Assembly: GCA_002633025.1 (NCBI GenBank)
Contig: NMRB01000798.1
Coordinates: 93,352 to 157,351, forward strand
Origin: Notospermus geniculatus
Taxonomy: Eukaryota > Nemertea > Pilidiophora > Heteronemertea > Lineidae
Reading direction: 5' to 3'
Length of the DNA stretch: 64,000 nt
This document shows, piece after piece, positions 51,334 to 61,125 of the stretch. The notes under the pieces were generated by a model, which saw only the letters and a program-made list of their open reading frames with translations, was not told where the DNA came from and did no database searches. Numbering within the stretch: position 1 is the first letter of the stretch; each line of letters opens with the position of its first letter. The position numbers were made by a program, and so were the translations under genes.

Positions 51334-52028
51334 CTACTCCGTCTCATCGGTCGTATTAGTATTATTATTTTCCTCCGATTCATTCACTTCCACACTTCTG
51401 CTGCTCAGTTTTGTCCATGGATTGTTACAACAGTCCTCCTTTGCACAGCAAACACAAAACACTGTACAAGACAGATGGTCTGAGGTGCAGCTGCATCTGT
51501 TGGTCGCACATGCCTGTTCTGAAGAGCAACTGCACCTGATTAGTTGCAGCACCTCCGGAGGTGCAAGGGATACCTTTTCCGGAATAGGGACAGGTACAAG
51601 TGAGTTTTCATTTTGGTTGTCCCATCCAAATTTCGTCGGGTCAACATCTGGTGGGGCCTCCTGTATCACACTTTTCCAAATTGCCACTTGCAGGTGGGCC
51701 CGTTTGACATTTTCTGCAAATGCTTCTGTCGTTGGGGGTAGAGTTTTCAGACGCGGCGTGGTTGTTGTCTTCTTGTTGCCGATCTTCCGTAGCCATGACT
51801 GGTAGCGCAGCTTTGACATGGTGTTCTCCGTACCAAAGTCCTTGAACCCATAGCACGCCCCCACAAAGAATCCTGCCTCCCTTATCACTTCCTCCATATC
51901 TGCGCTGAGGTCACCCAATCTCTGAAGTGAATGTCCTTTGGAAAGAACATCAATCGCAGTAGACTTTCCAATTCCGTAAAGTCCTGCCACTGTATCACAC
52001 CCGGTGATGGCATGTGCAGCCAAAAGGN
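51334..52028 (-). CDS. TGCDT/CXC-type cysteine-rich protein, C-terminal fragment
   Basis: A minus-strand frame of about 230 codons ends at a stop at 51334-51336. Near the start is HAITGCDTVAGLYGIGKSTA, which resembles the helix-hairpin region of FEN1/XPG-like nucleases. Around residues 96-117 comes LPPTTEAF...RAHLQVAIWK, then a PDPT..GW-like segment (DVDPTKFGW). At residues 163-201 a cysteine array begins RCSCSSEQACATNRCSC and continues LSCTVFCVCC, like a Tesmin/TSO1 CXC motif. I know this combination from uncharacterised, often multicopy metazoan proteins; a mobile-element link is inference. Full-length relatives are much longer. Upstream the frame crosses an N at 52028 and soon reaches a stop, so the 5' part is missing, spliced or broken. 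Confidence 0.7.
52028..52028. other. single N inside a coding frame
   Basis: The N falls in the second position of a codon just before the LLAAHAITG stretch. With one base here, the minus frame continues upstream as LWDND before a TGA a few codons further on. If the N hides missing bases, the true frame may differ. Confidence 0.9.
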
Positions 52029-52301
52029 CATCATTATCCCATAGAAAGTTGTAATATGTTGCTCAGATAACAGGAGAGACGGACACAGCAAATATCCCTA
52101 AGAACACTGACAAAACTGACCTCATCACGAACAATAATGAGCATTATGAAAATGAGCTCGCAAAACTTGAATATCTAAGTACCAGGACAAGATACAAATA
52201 CATTGAAATGTATACAACCTCCGATTTTGTTTCATCATATTGAAAAACAGATTATGATCTAAAATTTCAGAAACACGCCCAATGAATCAGGTATTTGTAT
52301 A

Positions 52302-52409
52302 ATGTTTGTGAAAGTCAAAGTCGGAGGAGACAGGCTGAAGGTCAAAGAGGACAAAGAATGGTTAATGCATACTTTTGGCGATGAAAGTGAAAATGAATTG
52401 GAGGAAGCT
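52302..52409 (+). other. coding-like frame leading into a minisatellite
   Basis: A plus frame starting near 52302 contains DRLKVKEDKEWLMHTFGDES followed by ENELEEANILLQDENPS and then runs into the 60-bp repeat. An acceptor-like AAAATTTCAG lies about 35 bases upstream. Acidic and plausible as an exon, but no donor is evident, so it is not called as a gene. Confidence 0.25.
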
Positions 52410-52830
52410 AACATTCTACTTCAGGATGAAAATCCATCAAAGTTGATATGGGATGATGTAGCTAGCATCCTAGTTCAAGGCGCAATGCATATAAGTTGAT
52501 ACAGGATGATGTAGCTAGCATCCTAATTTAAGACGCAATGCATCCAAGTTGATATAGGATGATGTAGCTAGCATCCTACATGTAGTTCAGGGCACAATGC
52601 ATCCAAGTTGATAAAGGATGATGTTGCTGGCATCCTAGTTCAAGGCTCAATGCATCCAAGTTGATATAGGATGATGTAACTAGCATCCCAGTTCAAGGCC
52701 AATGCATCCAAGTTGATATAGGATGATAAGCTGGCATCCTACTTCAGGATGCAATCCATCACAGTTGACCGAGGATGATGTAGCTAACATTATAGTTCAG
52801 GGCGCAATCCATCCAAGTTCACACAGAATG
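52410..52830. repeat. about 60-bp minisatellite with an internal palindrome
   Basis: About seven units share AAGTTGATATAGGATGATG, AGCTAGCATCCTA and GTTCA(A/G)GGCGCAATGCATCC. Each unit holds GGATGATGTAGCTAGCATCC, whose ends pair (GGATG/CATCC) and whose core has GCTAGC. Later units lose parts of this stem. Confidence 0.9.
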
Positions 52831-53357
52831 AGGCCTTGTCATCAGAATACCAAGAATACAAAGAGACAATACAGGGGATTGTGTCCTGCTCTTGACCACA
52901 CCAAGATTTCTGAAAGAACAGGTTAATGGCTGGGGTGATAATGTGACAGTCAGGATATTGCGGCCTGTATAAGAATCTATACCGGTAATCATCATTAGCA
53001 TTTGCAAATCCTGAAATGAATACCACCAAGTTGAGTGTACTTGATGTCTGCGTGTGTTCGGCGACTCCGTGTCTCGCAAGTTGCGTCAAAACTAAGTTAC
53101 AAAATATCCTGAATAAAGTGTTTGTCAATAGAGAACAGGTGAAAATGAGTGTATAATCAATTTGAATGAATGAATAAAAAAGTTCAAATCCATATCACAT
53201 TGGTGGATTTCACTCCGAGGGATGATAAAAACTGTATTGAACATGCGATGTTATAGTTGGTACAGCCGCCCGCAGCCGAATCATGATATTTCTATGATTA
53301 CACTTCTTATTGAAAAGCTGACTCAGTTTTTAAAACTACCATGAGAAGCCTGCTTAC

Positions 53358-53498
53358 CTTCAGGACCTGTTCAACAGGAGAAGCAGGTCGTTTCCTCAAG
53401 TCTGTGGCATCCATTCTCAGGAGCTGGCACTTGGGCGGAATGTGATTGGGCGGATTTATTCTCCTCACGTCAAGTTGGTCATCGTGTTGTCCTGGCAA
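53358..53498 (-). CDS. exon 1 (first seen) of an unidentified minus-strand gene
   Basis: The acceptor TTTTGTTCTTCCAG and the donor CTGAAG/GTAAGC enclose 141 bases, exactly 47 codons, phase 0 at both ends. The peptide runs LPGQHDDQLDVRRINPPNHI, then PPKCQLLRMDATDLRKRPAS and PVEQVLK. It is proline- and charge-rich, typical of a linker before a folded part. The next exon in phase is at 43819-44036, an intron of about 9.3 kb. Upstream exons beyond 53.5 kb were not identified. No database family comes to mind. Confidence 0.6.
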
Positions 53499-53796
53499 CT
53501 GGAAGAACAAAACACGATGACGATGATCGAAATCTAATTTTATAAAACACGGCAGATTTGCAGCTCTAAAATGTTTCAGAAAGTACAGACCACCTCTGGG
53601 AAACAGGTGAAATGTTTTGCTGGCCCCATTCGAATTTCAGTTCATGAACGAATGAATATGGAGACAAATCCAGCAAGTATTGGGCTATGCTTAATAAGAA
53701 TCATGTAGTAACTGGCCATAGTGGAATCGACAAGGTAACCAAATAAAATCGTATCTCATGACCCCTCGTCATCTGAGATCACCCAGTGAACCACTG

Positions 53797-53953
53797 GGGC
53801 CGGTTGCCCAAAACTCATGTTAGCGCTAACATGGTGTTAGCGCTAACTTTTATGTTAGATGACGTCAAAATCCATTGTCATTTTACGTCATTTAACATGG
53901 TGTTAGCGCTAACATCATGTTAGCGCTAACATGAGTTTTGTGCAACCCAGCCC
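53797..53953. mobile_element. near-perfect foldback element with GTTAGCGCTAAC arms
   Basis: About 157 bases form one almost continuous inverted repeat. The left arm starts CCGGTTGCCCAAAACTCATG, followed by two GTTAGCGCTAAC blocks. The right arm mirrors it, with two GTTAGCGCTAAC blocks and CATGAGTTTTGTGCAACCC. The centre pairs too (TTAGATGACGTCAAAAT against ATTTTACGTCATTTAA). Each 12-base block is itself a perfect palindrome. No clear target-site duplication. A miniature inverted-repeat (MITE/foldback) element is the best reading. Confidence 0.85.
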
Positions 53954-55238
53954 TGGACTGTAGGCATCATCTACACCAGTTCCATCTATAGTTGAAAAAT
54001 TGAACTTGTGCAGATTTTTCCTCTGGTACAGAAAAGGTTATTGCACAGATAGCGATAGTTTCTCCATCATTGACTCAACAATCAGATTTAGACCACCAGT
54101 ATCAAATATGACTGAGGTGTCCACTCAGCAGGAGATGGGATGACATTCTGGTATCTGTTATTGAAGGGATTGGATATTAAAGCCACAGCCCTCTGTCCAA
54201 GGATCTAGTCTACATTACATTCCAAAACGCAGCAAGTTTCCCTCAAGTGATATCTAATGGAAAAGTCATTACGTTAACCTTTAATTTTTAATAAATTAAT
54301 TGAATATCTCTTTACTATTACTATCGATAATGACATGTGGGTGTTTATTGTTCGTATTGATAGTCAACACAAATAGGCATGCAGGTGCCATCAATATTTT
54401 CATCATTTTGTCTGTTATGATCAGTGGCGGCTGACATAGCAAGAGTATACAAGGGTCTCGGCGATTCAGCACAATTTACAAATCAACGACACCTTTTTGA
54501 TGCCCCACGTGTAACAGCACATCAAAACAATCATGATCAAAATAGAGCATTGCGTTGGCCAATCAGATTATAAGGAGTACATCATATCTAATGAGGCAAC
54601 GCCCGCAATCCGTTCACACCCGCTAACAACACCCTTAACCAATTTAAACACTGAGTTCGCAAAATATCTTTGGAAAAAATGATCATTGACTTCACATAGA
54701 GAATCAATAACAATGTATTTCACACCAACTTGATCTAAAGTGTGCCTAGATCAGCATACAAAATACTATCATACATATGTCGAAGCAGTCCACCCTAGCT
54801 TGAGAAATAATTTCCACTAAAAACAACAAATAATGCACAACATTTTTCACTCTGTACCATGAAACTGTGCTGTTGTTTTGATATTGGAAACTGCTTCACG
54901 TTCTTGGAGCTCTGTAGACCTTATAATAATAGAGTGATACTATGACACATCAAGTCAAAGGCTACAATTCTTCCCTGTGCATTTATCTGACCATTGAATA
55001 AAGTACTCCCTGTAATTACATGACAGTCACTCATTTTTATAGCAAAGCTCTCAATCGTTAGACACATTATGAGAAAGATACCAGCTTCCTATTCACGATC
55101 ACCTCAACTCATTCATGATACCTCCGCCAAAAAAAAGCTTGTGGAGGCATTATTGCTCCTTCAATCCAGAAATACTACATTTGAGGTAAAGCATGCCAAG
55201 ATGCATCTGACCTCATTTGGGCTCAGACGACCATCAAT
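53954..55238. other. no supported gene
   Basis: AT-rich unique DNA. A 79-codon plus frame at 55069-55308 runs into the minisatellite that follows and has no motif. Confidence 0.45.
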
Positions 55239-55845
55239 TTCAGTCAAGCTCAGCAAAGGAACTCTTGGTGACCTCCTATTCAGTCGAGCTCAGCCAAGGT
55301 GCTCTTGATGACCTCCTATTTTAGCCAAGCTTTGCCAATGTGCCCTTGATGACCTCCTATATTTCAGTCAGGCTCAGCCAAGGTCCCTTGATGACCTCCT
55401 ATTTTAGCCAAGCTTTGCCAATGTGCCCTTGATGACCTCCTATATTTCAGTCAGCCTCAGCCAAGGTGCCCTTGATGACCTTCTATTTTAGTCAAGCTCA
55501 GCTAAGGAGCCCTTGGATGACCTCCTATTTTAGTCAAGCTCAGCCAAGATGCCCTTGGTGACCACATATTTCAGTCAAGCTCAGCAAAGAAGCCCTTGAT
55601 GACATCCTATATTAGTCAAACTCAGCCAAGGTGCCCTTGATGACCTTCTGTTTTAGTCAAGCTCAGCTAAGGAGCCCTTGATGACCTCCTATTTTAGTCA
55701 AGCTCAGCTAAGGAGCCCTTGGATGACCTCCTATTCTAGTCAAGCTCAGCCCTTGATGACCTTCTATATTAGCCAAGCTCAGCTAAGGAGCCCTTGGATA
55801 ACCTCCTTTTTTATTCAAGATCTGCCAAGGTGCCCTTAATGATCT
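55239..55845. repeat. about 46-bp minisatellite, roughly 13 copies
   Basis: Units share AGTCAAGCTCAGCCAAGG, TGCCCTTGATGACCTCCTAT and a T-rich joint. Two subtypes alternate (AGTCAAGCTCAGC and AGCCAAGCTTTGCC), showing that higher-order blocks of two units were copied. Several units carry deletions. Confidence 0.92.
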
Positions 55846-56475
55846 TTTACTAATTGAGGAAGGTGTTAGTAAGAGTTAATAAGAGTTACAATTTGCAATA
55901 AGACTATTCCAGGCATCACCACATTTCACAGCCCAATGAAAGCTGACTTTTCTCATCTAGATCTAGGTCTCCAATTTACACACAATTAAAATGTTTTCAG
56001 TCCAAATTCAGTTACTTCTAGCAAAGAACACAGACCACCACCACAACCTGATGCAAAAACCAATTCACCCCCATCCAACAATCAGTCTGTTTTTCATAAT
56101 GACAGACAACAATGTGCCTACACGAAGTAAAATCTTTTTGTCAAATCAAAAAGAATCGTGGAAATATGTGGAAAAACAGGCCTACAAGATAAAAACCTCA
56201 TCACCATCCCCGTGATAATGATTACACCTCAGGCACGAGTCATCATCAGATAATTACAGATCAGGAATATGTGAATATAGCAATGATGAATCTTACTTTG
56301 TTTGCAAGTTTCCAATTTTTCAGGCGGAATTGTGTAGGAAGGTGAGAGCCAAATAATGAGTAATGGCTGGACTTCTGTATGCTACAAGGAAAATGCTAGG
56401 CAACTCTCTTAGATTTGTGTGCAATGGCCGTTAGGTCTGATACCCTACTAAAAGTGGCATCGCCTCTGTACTTAA

Positions 56476-56592
56476 GGGCCCATATGCACCAACGGAGTTT
56501 AACCCTGACTTGGGCTTAACCCACACATCTTCTATTGTACTTCCATTGTCCCTGTTGAGGTTAGGGTTAATCTGCGTTGGTGCATACGGGCC
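56476..56592. mobile_element. foldback element with GGCCC(A/G)TATGCACCAACG ends
   Basis: The left end GGGCCCATATGCACCAACGG and the right end, read in reverse as GGCCCGTATGCACCAACGCA, pair over about 30 bases and then continue as TTTAACCCTGA against ATTAACCCTAA. Total length is about 117 bases. It is a short MITE-like element. No target-site duplication can be fixed. Confidence 0.75.
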
Positions 56593-56947
56593 AAGGAGCA
56601 TAACTCATTTCGTAGCTTGTTGACACTAATGTAAATGACAGTCCCCAGGAAGGAATCTGTTGAGAGTGGCTGTGTTAATGTGGAGGAATTTTCCCCGACT
56701 GTGAAAAAACACTCAGTTAAATCAGGGACTCAACAAGCGACCACGATCAATAACATCAGGCAAAAGTAACCGCAAGACTATAAGAGTGCAGACAGGCATA
56801 ATTGGTAAAACCTTGTTTTAAACTGGCCATGAGAACCACTTCTAAGGATGCAGACAGTACCAAGCATCATTAGCTTGAACTCATTGTTTGCCGTGTCCCG
56901 ACTTGGTGACATCACAGGTAATTGTATTGTATTGTAGTTCTCCATTA

Positions 56948-57185
56948 GAGCCAAAGCCAAAGACAAAGCATTATTGGCATTGGTAAGTGTGGAAGTGGCC
57001 ATCTCAAGCTACTCATGTTCCTCATTTGGATGGGGTATTTTAGTTACCCTTGCAAAGGTACAAGGTTCAAGGTTCAGGACTTACTGTCCCATGCAATGGA
57101 CATGAAGAGCCAAGGGTGTTTCATTCCCTATGGCCCAGGCTAGATTCGAACCCAGGACCTACTGCAGGTATCATGATAACTATAC
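56948..57185 (-). mobile_element. tRNA-derived SINE, minus orientation (copy 2)
   Basis: Same family as 20721-20945, by shared blocks in the same order (GCCAAAGCCAAAG, TCATTTGGATGGGGT, TTGCAAAGGTACAAGG, ACTGTCCCATG, GGACATGAA). The minus strand reads TAGTATAGTTA as an A box and GGTTCGAATCT as a B box in CAGTAGGTCCTGG. The A box recalls Asp/Glu-type tRNAs. A GGTTCAAGGTTCAAG stutter lies inside the body. Confidence 0.75.
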
Positions 57186-57393
57186 TAGGCTGCATATCAG
57201 GGCTGCTGGTATGGACACGATTTGGCCAGACAGGTTTTTTAGGATACATATCAAGGCTGCTGGTATGGACACAGGTAATGATTCGGCCAGACAGCAGGAT
57301 AATCAAATGGGCAAGATGTGCTAATGCCAAATAGATACCTGAACAATCGAGTGATGAACAATGAAGAACTTGCTACACCTACATGTATGTGAG

Positions 57394-57690
57394 CAGGGTT
57401 TCCGCCAGAAAAAAAAACGAGGGTACGGACCAAAAAAAAATTTTTTTTGAAAAAAAAAAATGTTTGAAATTTTTTTTATTTTATTTTAAAAAGGTTTTAA
57501 ACAATGTTTGGTGCCATTTTAGGCGTATTTTGAAGCATAAAATCCCCGTGCCGGTCATGCCGGTTGTTTGGGTTCGTCTGGCAAGTCATGGAAAAATGGT
57601 TACCCAACGTTTTTGAGGGTACGGATCCGTACCCGGGAAAAATTTAAGGGAACGGAATTTTACCCATTTTACCCTCTGGCGGAAACCCTG
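57394..57690. mobile_element. MITE with CAGGGTTTCCGCCAG terminal repeats (copy A)
   Basis: Terminal inverted repeats read CAGGGTTTCCGCCAG and CTGGCGGAAACCCTG around 297 bases. The interior has A- and T-rich runs and a perfect 18-base palindrome, GGGTACGGATCCGTACCC, at about 57618-57635. CAGGG-type ends suggest a hAT-like origin; this is an inference, since the flanking bases do not show a clean 8-bp duplication. Confidence 0.75.
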
Positions 57691-58187
57691 GTCAGATCTG
57701 GAAACATACCACGCAAAATAGATGTACTAAAGCAATGCGACTGTCAATACAACGAAGTTGGTAGATTTTTCTCCATCAAGCATCACTTCAATCTCTCAAC
57801 AACTGTACAATCTTTCCATCATCCACATACAACTCCCCCAAATCCAAAAATTCCATTTGACAAAAGCACCAGCATTCGCCATCACTGCTCTTTTCGCTTC
57901 ACGACATTGACAGCTTGGGACCATTTTCAAAATGCTTTCAGTCCATTATCGCTATATTTGAAAGTTGTTGAGTGAGGGTTTGAACACCATAAGAGGATGT
58001 GGATATATGTCAAGAGATGCGTGGTTTGTCCTATTGCAGGGTGATGTGGTTCACGTCCGACGTCCCCCTCCCGTTAAGGAAATGGAAGAGTATGTCTGAG
58101 GACCAGAGATTTTGTCTGAAAGCAACATATTTTTTGCTCTCGAATCTGAATGGATTTGTCCTGTACCAACAAAGAGTTATGACAAGT
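57691..58187. other. unique segment of block A
   Basis: A 135-codon plus frame (57568-57975) starts inside the MITE and continues here with no domain. The counterpart in block B (59570-60065) is nearly identical. No gene called. Confidence 0.4.
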
Positions 58188-58188
58188 N
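58188..58188. other. single N at the junction of duplicated blocks
   Basis: Copy A ends GACAAGT directly before the N. Copy B starts TGGCCAGACAGG directly after it and ends with the same GACAAGT at 60065. Confidence 0.95.
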
Positions 58189-58314
58189 TGGCCAGACAGG
58201 TTTTTTAGGATAATCAAATGGGCAAGATGTGCTAATGCCAAGTAGATACCTGAACGATCGAGCGATGAACAATGAAGAACTTGCCACACCTACATGTATG
58301 TGAGCAGGGTTTCC

Positions 58315-59569
58315 GCCAGAAAAAAAAACGAGGGTACGGACCGAAAAAAAAAATTTTTTGAAAAAAAAAATTTTTTGAAATTTTTTTTTAAATTTTAATA
58401 AGGTGTTAAACAATGTTTGGTGCCATTTTAGGCGTATTTTGAAGCATAAAATCCACGCACCGGTCATGCCGGTTGTTTGGGTTCGTCTGGCATATGGAAA
58501 AATGGTTACCCAACGTTTTTGAGGGTACGGATCCGTACCTTGGAATGAAATGGTCCATGGACCATGTGCTCACCTGGGTGAAAGTACCAGAAAAACAAAT
58601 GACAAATGTTAAATCGAAATGTTCCAGGGGTCTTGAGTTCCAGGGTCATACGATTATGGTCAAAATTTCAAGGTCAAAACGTTCTGGCATGAGAATTTTT
58701 GACATATGTGCCGAAGTCCATTTTCCAAGATGGCTGCCTGGTAACCATTATTTGCATTCCAATTGGGCAAAAATTTGCTGTACACATAGAGGATACCTAG
58801 TAGATAGATGATCACACCAATTTAGAATAGGGCCAAATAGCCACAAAACGTGCCACCAAAATGGCAAAATTTTGAACTTGACCTCTGTGACCCTGAAAGG
58901 TAGGTCAAATCAAAACCCCTTTACATATGTCATGTATCCTCATTAGACGCACCTGTGATAAAAATTTGGAGACAATCCAGTGAACAGTTCAGGAGTTACT
59001 GGACTTTGAGCTTTGGTTTTGGCCACCTGGTGGCCAACCCGAGAATCGAATCGGACCGAAACTTGGTGTCATAGGTCATCTGACATAGGGGTATATATGT
59101 ACCAAGTTTCAGGTCAATAGCACCCGTGGTTACGAAATGTACCACCAAAAGGCAAAATTTTGAACTTTCACCTCTGTGACCTTGAAAAGTAGGTCAAATC
59201 AAAAACCCGTTAAATATGTAATGTACCCTCTGTAGATACACCTATGACAAAAATTTGGAGGTGATCCAGTCATTAGTTCAGGAGTTATTGCACTTTTTGT
59301 GTTTTTGGTTTCCGCCACCTGGTGGCCAAGCTAAGAGTCGAACCGGACCGAAACTTGGTGTCGTAGGTCATCTGACCTAGGGGTATATATGTACCAAGTT
59401 TCAGATCAATAGCTCCAGCGGTTACGAAACGTGCCCTGCTAACGGACGACGACGACGGACGACGACGACGACGGACGACGGACGCAGACCCACGACAATA
59501 GCTCACCAGGTGAGCTAAAAATTTAAGGGAACGGAATTTTACCCATTTTACCCTCTGGCGGAAACCCTG
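58315..59569. mobile_element. MITE with CAGGGTTTCCGCCAG ends, split by insertion (copy B)
   Basis: Same terminal repeats as 57394-57690, but 1255 bases long because another element sits next to its central palindrome. The left half stops at GGGTACGGATCCGTACC and the right half resumes at AATTTAAGGGAACGG. Confidence 0.8.
58540..59518. mobile_element. nested non-autonomous element with internal 288-bp repeats and (GACGAC)n
   Basis: Present only in block B. It begins near a 16-base palindrome (ATGGTCCATGGACCAT) and GTGCTCACCTGGGTGA. It holds two diverged 288-base direct repeats (shared GGCAAAATTTTGAAC at 58863 and 59151; CACCTGGTGGCCAA; GGGGTATATATGTACCAAGT). It closes with (GACGAC)n, GGACGCAGACC and the hairpin TAGCTCACC-A-GGTGAGCTA. 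No protein-coding frame. No target-site duplication: seven bases of copy A (CGGGAAA) are replaced. I associate this repeat style with lophotrochozoan genomes. Confidence 0.8.
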
Positions 59570-60104
59570 GTCAGATCTGGAAACAACCACGCAAGATAGA
59601 TGTACTAAAGCAATGCGACTGTCAATACAACGAAGTTGGTAGATTTTTCTCCATCAAGCATCACTTCAATCTCTCAACAACTGTACAATCTTTCCATCAT
59701 CCACATACAACTCCCCCAAATCCAAAAATTCCATTTGACAAAAGCACCAGCATTCGCCATCACTGCTCTTTTCGCTTCACGACATTGACAGCTTGGGACC
59801 ATTTTCAAAATGCTTTCAGTCCATTATCGCTATATTTGAAAGTTGTTGAGTGAGGGTTTGAACACCATAAGAGGATGTGGATATATGTCAAGAGATGCGT
59901 GGTTTGTCCTATTGCAGGGTGATGTGGTTCACGTCCGACGTCCCCCTCCCGTTAAGGAAATGGAAGAGTATGTCTGAGGACCAGAGATTTTGTCTGAAAG
60001 CAACATATTTTTTGCTCTCGAATCTGAATGGATTTGTCCTGTACCAACAAAGAGTTATGACAAGTGATTACATCCGATGAACAAGTTTTAGATGCCCTCT
60101 TCAT

Positions 60105-60180
60105 CACATGAATAGGTGGGCTGACAGGGAATCGAACCGCAGATTCAAAGGTGTGACAAGTGGAGATAGTTCCTCTGTGT
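60105..60180 (-). mobile_element. tRNA-like relic
   Basis: The minus strand carries GCGGTTCGATTCCC, a full B-box match, at the right distance from a poor A box. The stems do not pair, so it is a SINE remnant and not a tRNA gene. Confidence 0.4.
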
Positions 60181-60283
60181 CGCTTTATTTAAAGTTTTCA
60201 GTCATTTGTTTGCCGATTTGGACATCAGCAAGCTAATCAATCCAACCTGAAGGGTCTTCATCACTAATTGTCATGTCATAACA

Positions 60284-60552
60284 GGTGTGGATCGAGGATT
60301 TTTGACAGAGGGGGGTCAGGGCTGCAGAAGGCGGTCGTTGCAGGCAGGGCCAAAAGATGCCCACACTGATGGGGGTCTGGGGTTTTGAAATCTACAGGGC
60401 CGTAGACATGATTTCCTGGCATCTCAGTATATATCAAACAGAAGCTTTATTTTTGCTTTTTTTATTATAGTCGCAAATTATTGAGAAAAAAACAATTGGT
60501 GGTGGCGAGCAGGGGAGTCACGACCCCCAAAACCCCCCTCTGGACCCGCGCC
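60284..60552. mobile_element. possible MITE with GGYGYGGRTC ends
   Basis: The left end GGTGTGGATCGAGGA and the right end, read in reverse as GGCGCGGGTCCAGAG, match imperfectly. G-rich runs (GAGGGGGGT) follow in both. The interior is unique, with an A/T-rich stretch. It fits a decayed inverted-repeat element, but the ends are not certain. Confidence 0.4.
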
Positions 60553-61124
60553 AGTGCATAACCTTTAAGGTAGTTGCACACATACAATTATGTCTCTCAC
60601 ACATCGACATATGATCATGTCTCTGATGCGCTTTAAAAGCTGACGGCACAAAATAATAGTCGTGTTGCAGACAAAAAACTCGCAGTAGATGAGATGGACA
60701 TGAGAGGTATTTCAGTAGCGTACATGTGCTTTTACCAAAACATAGGCCTATACTCTACCTCATACCACCTTAGGCTTTTATACATAAAAGATAGGTCTGT
60801 GTTTCTGCTTGTACTATAAGACGTTTTCAGACAAAAACTAGGCCTTCATTATCAGTAGTTGATACACTTTAGAAGTTGGGTCATGAAAGGTCAACACCGC
60901 AAAAACAGGCACTGAGGAATGATCAATCAGATTTGAAAAAATACAGCCTAAAGAAAGATTGAATGATAACCGAGAGTGACATGGTGTTGAAGGCTAATGG
61001 TAGATTTATACTCTGCCAAGCAGCATCCTGTTGCATGGGATCTTGGGGCTGAATGCAGCTTACATCACACAAGTCAACAAGCCTAGTTATAGTGTCAACA
61101 GAAGTTTTTTTGTCCTCACCATCT
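60553..61124. other. no supported gene
   Basis: Unique AT-rich DNA with short frames only. Confidence 0.45.
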
Positions 61125-61125
61125 G

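Larger units (their letters stand above)
57223..58187. repeat. duplicated block copy A (no nested element)
   Basis: From TGGCCAGACAGG to GAGTTATGACAAGT. Near-identical sequence resumes right after the N at 58188 and runs to 60065. Copy A has an extra roughly 55-base tandem unit near 57245-57300 and lacks the roughly 980-base element found in copy B. Confidence 0.92.
58189..60065. repeat. duplicated block copy B (carries a nested element)
   Basis: Near-identical to copy A outside two length differences: loss of the roughly 55-base tandem unit and gain of about 980 bases at 58540-59518 inside the MITE. Confidence 0.92.

Noticed and set aside
60105-60180. tRNA gene on the minus strand
   Set aside because: Full B box only; no cloverleaf pairing for the acceptor and D arms.
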